From Pelobates cultripes (Eukaryota; Chordata; Amphibia; Anura; Pelobatidae), in NCBI GenBank assembly GCA_933207985.1, contig OW240915.1:277270899-277334898 (forward strand): a DNA stretch of 64,000 nucleotides, read 5' to 3'. Shown here piece after piece: positions 56,248 to 64,000 of this stretch. A model generated the notes under the pieces. The model had not been told where the DNA came from. It saw only the letters and a list, made by a program, of their open reading frames with translations, and ran no database searches. The translations under genes were made by a program, and so were the position numbers. Position 1 is the first letter of the stretch; every line of letters begins with the position of its first letter.

Positions 56248-56638
56248 GTCCCAGGTCCCTTGACCCTGCAATGGTAGTTATTACAGTTTTTAAATAAACT
56301 GCAATAATTACCTTGCAGGGTTAACTCTAGCAGACAGCTACAAGAGGGAGTTCCAGGTCGCTATGCATGAGGACATACAGCTTCACCTGAAACCCCATAG
56401 GAAAGCATTATTCAATCCTTCCTAATGCGAGTGCAGCCCTTACCAGGCATTAGAGCAGTGGTGGAATCTGAACCAGCGCCAAGGGACATCAGTGCTAAAA
56501 TCAGGTTAGTGACAGAAGGTGTTAAAAAACCTTTCTGCACTGGGGGGTGGGGAGGGGGGGGGGAGTGGAGGTGCACTATCAAGTGCCCTAGTGCAAGTAA
56601 AAAAAACTTTATTGTCTTGGCACTATAGTTTCCCTTTG
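56248..56638 (+). mobile_element. TTAA-ended miniature element, right part
   Basis: Begins with the duplicated GTCCCAGG, continues TCCCTTGACCCTGCAATGGT and AAACTGCAATAATTACCTTG, and ends GGCACTATAGTTTCCCTTTG. The terminal TTAA is changed to TTGT. With 53426-53493 this rebuilds one element of about 450 bp. A GGGGTGGGGAGGGGGGGG run lies at about 56543-56560. Confidence 0.8.
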
Positions 56639-56673
56639 TCAATTCAATTGATTTGTCAAATCAACTAGAGTTC

Positions 56674-56708
56674 TTTAAGAAAGCCTTGCTGAAGGTGAAA
56701 CATGTTAG
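56674..56708 (+). other. Hammerhead-core-like hairpin motif, degenerate
   Basis: TTAAGAAAGCCTT, loop GCTG, AAGGTGAAACATGTTAG: a 5-bp stem followed directly by GAAAC, with AATAAAG about 50 bp downstream. The CUGANGA position reads TTAAGAA. Confidence 0.25.
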
Positions 56709-56969
56709 TGTTATTAATCTATGATATTTCTTTTACCTTAATATATTTTAAGAGTTAATAAAGTAGTTTATTTTACCATATCCCTGTACTTTTCCTGTCT
56801 CTTTTCCTGAAGCTGGACCACTTATTCCTTTGGGGCGGAACATACCACCTGATACCTGTAGTTTGAGGAAAACTTATATTTTGCTCCACGACAGTCAGTA
56901 TTTCTCCAATATTTATTTTATGTTTTCTTTATCAACAGTGAGCACTGTATTTTTTATTCTTTGTTTTTG

Positions 56970-56972
<3 letters not shown>

Positions 56973-57015
<43 letters not shown>
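56973..57015. repeat. (TA)n microsatellite hosting a transposon
   Basis: About 21 TA units ending exactly at the left end of the Tc1-like element; TATATATATA resumes at its right end (58555-58564). Confidence 0.95.
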
Positions 57016-57022
<7 letters not shown>

Positions 57023-58554
57023 CAAAAAAAATTAAGGGAACACAAAAATAACACATCCTAGATCGGAATGAATTAAATATTCTTCTGAAATACTTTGTTC
57101 TTTACATAGTTGAATGTGCTGACAACAAAATCACACAAAAATGTAAAAATGGAAATCAAAATTTTCAACCCAAATTAAAGTGGAAAAACACACTACATGC
57201 TGATCCAACTTTGATGTAATGTCCTTAAAACAAGTCAAAATGAGGCTCAGTAGTGTGTGTGGCCTCCACGTGCCTGTATGACCTCCCTACAACGCCTGTG
57301 CATGCTCCTAATGAGGTGGCGGATGGTCTCCTGAGGGATCTGCTCCCAGATCTGGACTAAAGCATTTGCCAACTCCTGGACGTGACGTTGGTGGATGGAG
57401 CGAGACATGATGTCCCAGATGTGCTCAATTGGATACAGGTCTGGGGAACGGGCGGGCCAGACCATAGGATCAATGCCTTCGTCTTGCAGGAACTGCTGAC
57501 ACACTCCAGCCACATGAGGTCTAGCATTGTCTTGCATTAGGAGGAACCCAGGGCCAACCGCACCAGCATATGGTCTCACAAGGGGTCTGAGGATCTCATC
57601 TTGGTACCTAAAGGCAGTCAGACTACCTCCGGTGAGCACATGGAGGGCTGTGCAGGTCCCCCAAAGAAATGCCACCCCACACCATTACTAACCAACTGCC
57701 AAACCGGTCATGCTGGAGGATGTTGCAGACAGCAGAACGTTCTCCACGGCGTCTCCAGACTCTGTCACGTCTGTCACATGTGCTCAGTGTGAACCTGCTT
57801 TCATCTGTGAAGAGCACAGGGCGCCAGTGGCAAATTTGCCAATCTTGGTGTTCTCTGGCAAATGCCAAACATCCTGCACGGTGTTGGGCTGTAAGCACAA
57901 CCCCCACATGTGGACGTCGGGCCCTCATACCACCCTCATAGAGTCTGTTTCTGACCATTTGAGCAGGCACATGCACATTTGTGGCCTGCTGGAGGTCATT
58001 TTGCAGGGCTCTGGCAGTGCTCCTCCTGTTCCTCCTTGCACAAAGGCGGAGGTAGCAGTCCTGCTGCTGGGTTGTTGCCCTCCTACGGCCTCCTCCACAT
58101 CTCCTGATGTACTGGCCTGTCTCCTGATAGCGCTTCCATGCTCTGGACACTACGCTGACAGATACAGCAAACCTTCTTGCCACAGCTCGCATTGATGTGC
58201 CATCCTGGATGAGCTGCACTACCTGAGCCACTTGTGTGGGTTGTAGACTCTGTCTCATGCTACCACTAGAGTGAAAGTACCGCCAGTATTCAAAAGTGAC
58301 CAAAACATCAGCCAGGAGCATAGGAACTGAGAAGTGATCTGTGGTCACCACCTGCAGAACCACTCCATTTTTGGGGGTGTCTTACTAATGGCCTATAATT
58401 TCCACCTGTTGTCTATCCCATTTGCACAACAGCATGTGAAATTGATTGTCACTCAGTGTTGCTTTCTAAGTGGACAGTTTAATTTCACAGAAGTGTGATT
58501 GACTTGGAGTTACATTGTGTTGTTTAAGTGTTCCCTTTATTTTTTTGAGCAGTG
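57016..58554 (-). mobile_element. Tc1-like transposon inserted in a TA microsatellite
   Basis: 1539 bp with ends CAATGCTCAAAAAAAATTAA and, reversed, CACTGCTCAAAAAAATAAAG, inverted repeats of about 30 bp, flanked by TA on both sides. The transposase is on the minus strand and is interrupted only once. The ends differ from all other Tc1-like elements in the window. Confidence 0.95.
57247..58258 (-). pseudogene. Tc1-like transposase, one frameshift
   Basis: About 337 residues, the usual length for Tc1-type transposases. I take [10 protein letters not shown] (ATG at 58258) as the start because it lies just before the HTH ([18 protein letters not shown]); the frame is also open to an ATG at 58363. 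The catalytic triad is complete: [17 protein letters not shown] and SPDLYPIEHIWD. The C-terminus REVIQARGGHTHY ends at 57247. The only break is a frame change at the C5 run 57658-57662 (plus strand), where four Cs would restore the frame; the shift falls between GGISLG and TALHVL. It could be a real mutation or a base-calling error in a homopolymer. Charged, Arg-rich composition unlike the AT-rich surroundings. Confidence 0.9.
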
Positions 58555-58564
58555 TATATATATA

Positions 58565-60427
58565 CCACAGGATTTCCCATTTCTAAACAAGACCCTTAAG
58601 TGATGATTACACCAATTGATTATGCTTTCTGGGAGCCAGTTGGTGGCTCCAAAATTTGTGAGTAAATTGTATCTTGTATATTTTATGTCATCTCTTTACT
58701 GCAACATACTACAGTAGATTGGGATTTTTTTCTTCTGTTTATTTTTCATACTTCCTGGAACATTTGCCATTGAAGCTAAGATCACATAATCTCCACTCTT
58801 GTACTGCCTAGGTGTATAAAGTAAAGCTACTCCTAGCTCTTTAGACTGTAGGTCCATTTCTTTTTATGCCTGACTCACTCATACTAAAAATGCTACACTA
58901 TATTTGGCACTTCTCTTTTACATATCCTAAGGTGCTACTTCTTCTCTTCATCACACACTTTTAATTGTTATGCCCATGATATATTAGTAAAATCAAGTAA
59001 GTTAATATTCACTAAAGAACAAAATGAGATTTCATCTATATATATCTTTAACGATTTATCTAGCACAATAGGTAGATGAAATCTGATGTTCTTTAAAATG
59101 ATACTAAATCTTGTAAGCCACAACATATGTCCTTTAAACAGATCAGTTCCCAGGTGGTTTAAAGTCGTATATTAGTCTCCAATATAACGCATCCACAAAA
59201 AGAAAACTATAAGATGTATATAAATGTAATTTCCTTATGCTCTTTTGCCATTTATTATTTATCAATATTTCCAGTACCCACTTTGGTATATTTTGTAGGA
59301 GCCGATCTTTGGTTTTGGAACAGAGGACTATTATTATATCATGGATACATCGGATGCGTGTTATTTTCACTGAAGTATCTAGCAGCCGCCAGATTAGAAT
59401 GAGGAATAAAGACAGTCTAGTTAACATTGAAACATCAGTGCTGGGAAGCAAACCTCTGAGGAGATACTGCTGTTTTATGATGAACCGTTTGCCAAAATGT
59501 AAAAGGTGAGATAATGCTCTCGGAGGATGAATAGCATAGCTTCAATCTCCCTCGATAGGAAATAAGCTCTGTAGTCTATGACCAATTAAGAGTTACTTTT
59601 TTAAGTTTGTTTGTGACCTTTGATAGTGCATCACTGTTTAAGGTTCGGAATCTCATTACAGCAATGCAACTTTACAGTTTACCGGCATCCTGCTGTTTGC
59701 ACAGCGCTACATCAGTCTCAGATTGGTCATTATTAATTTTATCACCTGCTCAAGGGAAACCACACAAAATCATATTGAAGATGGATGACATTACTGCAAT
59801 TTATTGCTATATATTAGAGGTTATACTATAAGTACAGGCACAGTGCACAAGGAATTAGCTGTTCTGCAGCTGCTGTAAACATGTATTTAGAATTATATCT
59901 CAGCATAATGATACACAGCATTTACCTTTAGTACATTAATTGTCAAATATAGGCACATTGACAATCATTATAATCAAGGATGACGCTTTCTCTATTTCAT
60001 GGCATTTACAGGTATGATGGAACATGCTGAATAAGTAACAATCTATGTGAGATTGAAGCTGTTACTTTATAGTTCCTGCTATCTGTGTTTTTCTTTTCTT
60101 GCATTATTTGCCGTAGTGTTATGTTTGCATTAGAACCTATGCTTGATGTTGTGATATAAAACGATGCAGTTGCAGACTTGTCACACTTAGTGAACTATAG
60201 CCTGCTGATTCTCTGCCCGCAAACTGCCCTCTCACTTCTGCTTGTTGCACTTGACCTACTTTGCTTAGTGTTATTGCATTATTTGACCTGTTTGTCCTTG
60301 AGAGAAATAGCAAGCTAGAACATCATTATATTCTGTTGGTATGTACGTTGCTCAATTTTTCCATTAACAGCTTCCGATGTTGAAACCCTCCTAACCATTT
60401 ATATTTGTTTTGATATGCATCTATACA
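58565..60427. other. No recognisable gene
   Basis: AT-rich and mostly unique-looking. A 102-codon minus frame (59143-59451) has no recognised motif. 59600-60030 is of mixed composition with few low-complexity runs; a conserved non-coding element is possible but not shown. Confidence 0.4.
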
Positions 60428-60480
60428 GGGCCAGATTAGGAGAAACAGGAGCCCCAGACTTATGCATCAATAAAATGCAC
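60428..60480 (+). mobile_element. Possible terminus of a hAT-like element
   Basis: ACAGGGCCAGATTAGGAGAA begins with the CAGGGCC end type of the elements at 24427 and 26444. No matching right end or duplication was found. Confidence 0.35.
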
Positions 60481-61252
60481 AGATATGCAGGTGGAAAGAA
60501 AAAAACTTAAAATTGAAAAGTGTTTCTGTAACATGAAGGACTGCACTCACAGTGTCAGAATTGCCCTGGTTTTACAAATTGGGCCATCTACTTGATAACA
60601 GTGTGTCAATTGGCTTTCAGTTGCATTTTATATGTAAAAAAAAGATTGGAATATACATCTGTCTGATTGACCTTGGTGCCTTTAATATAAAATATAGAAA
60701 AATGAGGTTCATGGGTCCTGTTATAAGTAGATCAGAGTAATTAACATCTAGATTTAAACATGCATGTATTTGTTTTCCCAAGTCATCTTGTCTGTAAATC
60801 TGAGGAATAATCAACCTACCCCCCCCCTCCAAAAAAAAAACCTAACTGGCCACTTCTTAGAAAATGTTCTAGTATAGCTGGGGGGAAGAGATCAAAGGCT
60901 AAACCTTGTATAAAAACAGAACAATTCTGGGGGCAGTTGGAAGGAGATGAGCCAATTCAGCCGTTGACTCTTTTTTTTTCTTTTTCTGATCATATGAGTG
61001 GAGATGGCTGTGTACAAGCATGGATGACAGAGGGAACCAAGTCATATATACATAAGTATTAATAATGAAAATCATATTATATTGTATTCGAGATGTATTC
61101 ATGGTTTTTATGGTTATACCTACAACAAAACTGTAACGGTAGCCTAATTTAACAAGCTATATCAATATATATGTTATTTTTTACATACACTTGTCTGTGT
61201 GTCTTATATGTCCACATTCCCTAATAGATAATCTAGTAAGATGGTCATAATT
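60481..61252. other. No recognisable feature
   Basis: AT-rich DNA with a C9/A10 run near 60820. No gene. Confidence 0.4.
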
Positions 61253-61426
61253 TCATACACCATGACCCTGACGTCGGTTTATCAGTTGTCCTTTCTTGCA
61301 CCACGTTTGGTAGGTGTTAACCACTGGATACTGGGAACACCACAAAAGACTTGCCATTTTGGAGATGTTCTCACCCACTCGTCTAGCCATCAATATTAGT
61401 CCCTTGTCAAAGTCACTCGGATCTTT
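61253..61426 (-). pseudogene. Tc1-like transposase, N-terminal DNA-binding fragment
   Basis: Minus-strand open stretch of 57 codons: KDPSDFDKGLILMARRVGEN, then ISKMASLLWCSQYPVVNTYQ and KKGQLINRRQGHGV, with a TGA at 61253-61255. It matches the N-terminal helix-turn-helix part of a well-known vertebrate Tc1-like family (D.DFDKG.I..AR..G..IS..A...). The start Met and the catalytic part are missing on both sides. Fifth distinct Tc1-like type in the window with recognisable protein sequence after those at 5598, 50398, 51978 and 57247 (sixth if 48503 is counted). Confidence 0.75.
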
Positions 61427-63244
61427 ACAGTAAAGATCACTAGGGCCAAAGGAACTAGGACTGAGTAAAATGTTTCCCTTAATAAGTGTTTAATGCTTAT
61501 TTGTCTAGGTCACCATATTCTGTTCAGTGGAAATGTAGAAGGGAAATGGCATTCAATTGCCCCAGTAGAGTAAATATAATCATTTGTCTCACTACATATG
61601 AGATGAGGCTAAACTCTTCATTGCCACTCCCAGTTAATAGAAGAACTGATGACCTTTCTAAGGGCCATTACAATGTCACTTCCAGTTAATACTGAAGTAA
61701 GAAGGTGAATATTATCTATTTTTTTTCAGAAACCAGTGGTGTGGGGGTCCTTAATTGGGTTTCTACTGTATCCCATCAATGTTTTAAAATTAATTATATT
61801 TATACTTGGTTCTTTAAATATTGCAACCTAAAGTGTGTTTTGCTGTACCAACGAGCGAGGTTGTGCATGCAAAGTGTGGGTTTATGGGTTTTACTAAGAA
61901 CGTGTTTTTCTCTAATTTGGGATTTTAGTCCTTGTGAGTTTTTATATTTTGATATTATATAAATAATATAAACAGTTTTTTTCCCCAAGCTTTTGCAGCA
62001 ACATCAGTATGTTTGTCACCTACATTCTAAGGCATAATCTCTTTCCAAAGAGGTTGAGGTGTTTTTCTCTACTTCTCTACAGTTGACACAAAATGATATA
62101 ATAATTCATTTCAACTCATCCACATATTTTTACCATCAGCTCAATTTGCCATCAATTAGCATTATCTATTAATTAAATTAGTAAAAGCTAATAAAATAAA
62201 CCAATGATTTTGGTTTAAAAGTGGGCATAGATTTATATAAAAACAAGCCCATACAACTAATTAATTAGAGAAACATTTTTTTTTTTTTTTGATGGATTGA
62301 GAAATTTAAAATGATTAAAGAGGTATCTACAAACAGTGTGATTATATCAACTATTTAATGCAAACAGGCTTTGCTTTCTATTTAAATGTAGGATTTTAGA
62401 CTCTAGGTTTGAGCCTAAACAATGCATTAGCTAAACAAAGAGTTTGAATAAATAAATATCATCACATTTTCCTCATTATAATAATAACAACATGGATTTA
62501 GAACCAGGTTATTGTGGTGGCACACTGTTCATAGATTCAGTGTTCTTGGAAATGATTGCATAAAGACATTTTTATGTTAATACACTTTATGCCACTGGAG
62601 TACAAACATGATTATTGCACAAAATACACATCTCTCTCGCAAGCTAGCAATAAGTCAGAAAAGCTTCCCGGCCTATGACTAGCAGAATGGACTATGAATA
62701 AAATAATTTGGCATTAAAATGGTACGGCTTGATGTAAATTGTTTTTCTAAAAACATTAACTTGATCAAAGAGTTGAGAAAATATAACTGAAGTATGCGGT
62801 TTGACCTTGCACTGATAGCTTTCAAGAATAAAGTTATTGTGCAAATGTTAAGGCATTAAAGCAAAACTTGCATCACATTTTGTTATTACATAAGATGAAA
62901 TAACTACATGAAAAAAATGATAACATGTCTGAAATATGTGTTTACTTAATCTTATACTAATGAGTAAAGATGAGCTAATGTTTTGAAAGTGATTGTTTAT
63001 ATTTCAATTTTCTCCATAATTTCAAATGGATGTGCAAATCATGTTGCACCCAGAGGTTCTTTTACATCTGTGACACAGTCTACTGGAGCTGCTTATATCC
63101 TCTCTGTTACATTTTTAAAAAAAAAACATCACTATTGAGTTAAATGTAGTTAGATGGATATGACATAGACATAGAGCACTCTGTTAGTGTAAGACAGTGT
63201 AAGGTTCCCTGGGGCTTTTTTTTCTTCCAAACATCATGATTGCA
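61427..63244. other. No recognisable gene
   Basis: AT-rich, few repeats. 62150-62900 is AT-rich but not low-complexity and might contain conserved non-coding sequence; not demonstrable here. Confidence 0.4.
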
Positions 63245-63500
63245 TCGATTTTGATTCCACCAATGTTCTAATTCCTCAAAGGTGACATTGTCACATCAAT
63301 ATTGCCGCTGAAAATGTTCATATCTTGATCCGTGACATAGTTGCATCAAAAGTGACACTGACCAAAGTTTAAATCTTGACTCTTGCCTTAATTGTGCCAA
63401 AGTTGGCAGTGAACCTAGACTTTGTACAGATCCTTGCCATAGCCGAACAAAGATCCTCACTCGTATCAGTCTTGCTTCAATTTTGATACAGGCCACTGTA
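63245..63500 (+). repeat. Degenerate tandem repeat, about 55 bp unit
   Basis: Repeated order TTGATCC/TTGACTC/GATCCTTGCC, then a GCATCAA/TGTGCCAAA word, then GTGACACTG/GGCAGTGAAC across 63270-63480. Four to five diverged units. The 69-codon minus frame across it is not taken as a gene. Confidence 0.45.
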
Positions 63501-63841
63501 CTCATGCATTATTTTATTTTATAGACACATGCCTCAACATCAAATTGTGGACACAAACAGCCCTATGTCATTATAATGCTGAATGATGCCAAGTTCCATA
63601 GTTGGTCATGTCACACTGTGACATTTAAAAAATAAAAAAAACACAATATTAGACCAAAATAGCTGAATTGGAAGCATATGTGACTTAGATAATTCTTCCA
63701 GTTCGGCTATATTAGCCTTTAATTAGAAATTAACTTTGTGTTTACTTTGAATTCTAACATTGGTGACTAACCCTGTTTGAGTCAGAGTGAACCTGTTATT
63801 CACAAAATGTGTGAATAAGAAAGTTTAATTTGATAGGCATA

Positions 63842-64000
63842 CAGGGCCAATGCTACCACCTTAGGGTGCACCGGCCCTGGGTGTGCCATGTCCAGGTAGC
63901 ATGGCCCCACGGACAGTGGTAGTGGATCTTATTCATCCTTTACTCACTCTAACAGGAAGCTGCTTGTTGGGAGGAGTGAAAATCTTCTGTTAGACCAGGT
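63842..64000 (+). mobile_element. Possible left end of a hAT-like element, cut by the window
   Basis: CAGGGCCAATGCTACCACCT starts with CAGGGCC and is followed by GC-rich sequence (GGTGCACCGGCCCTGGGTG). The right end would lie beyond 64000. Confidence 0.4.

Noticed and set aside
59143..59451. 102-codon minus-strand frame
   Set aside because: No motif and composition typical of translated AT-rich DNA; overlapping plus frames are equally open.

Overview
This window looks like non-coding, repeat-dense DNA from a vertebrate nuclear genome, most probably an anuran amphibian. This is an inference from several things seen together. The background is AT-rich and CpG-poor. At least five unrelated Tc1-like transposon families sit side by side. 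A DIRS-type tyrosine-recombinase retroelement and a Penelope-like C-terminus are present. Many short inverted-repeat elements end in TTAA or in CAGGGCC, and there are long GT/CA minisatellites. I see no operons or bacterial signals and no recognisable multi-exon host gene. Two short open segments on the minus strand (11544-11738 and 13835-14037) are the only stretches that could be host exons, and both are tentative.

Layout. 1-5 kb: TTAA-ended miniature elements and plain AT-rich DNA. 5.4-7.0 kb: a full-length Tc1-like element with almost identical 213-bp inverted repeats and a broken transposase. 7.4-8.7 kb: a GC-rich, LINE-like segment. 10-11 kb: a foldback repeat and a GT-rich module. 11.8-12.1 kb: an ATCC array. 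16-24 kb: several TTAA-ended elements and a satellite-like tandem repeat with units of about 350-410 bp. 24.4-28.1 kb: two hAT-like elements full of GT/CA arrays, one of them containing an LTR, and a Tigger-like element. 30-31.1 kb: a probable solo LTR. 32.7-37.9 kb: foldback and TTAA elements.

40-45.8 kb: tandem copies of a 400-bp repeat, a truncated DIRS retroelement (RNase H plus tyrosine recombinase), and a minus-strand Penelope-like remnant. The remnant's downstream region holds a hammerhead-ribozyme-like motif and is split by a hAT-like element carrying a C-rich minisatellite. 48.4-53.0 kb: three different Tc1-like elements. 53.4-56.6 kb: a TTAA element interrupted, with an exact 8-bp target duplication, by a 2.75-kb hAT-like element that is mostly minisatellite. 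57.0-58.6 kb: a Tc1-like element inserted in a TA microsatellite, with a transposase broken by one frameshift. 61.3 kb: an N-terminal fragment of another Tc1-like transposase. The rest is unannotated AT-rich sequence.

There is no gene network here. The interactions are between mobile elements: insertions into older insertions, non-autonomous elements acting as carriers of tandem arrays, and degraded transposases whose terminal repeats are far better kept than their coding regions. The points most worth following up are a shared minisatellite-carrying module in several hAT-like elements with different ends, and a recurring hairpin with hammerhead-like architecture found at five loci.
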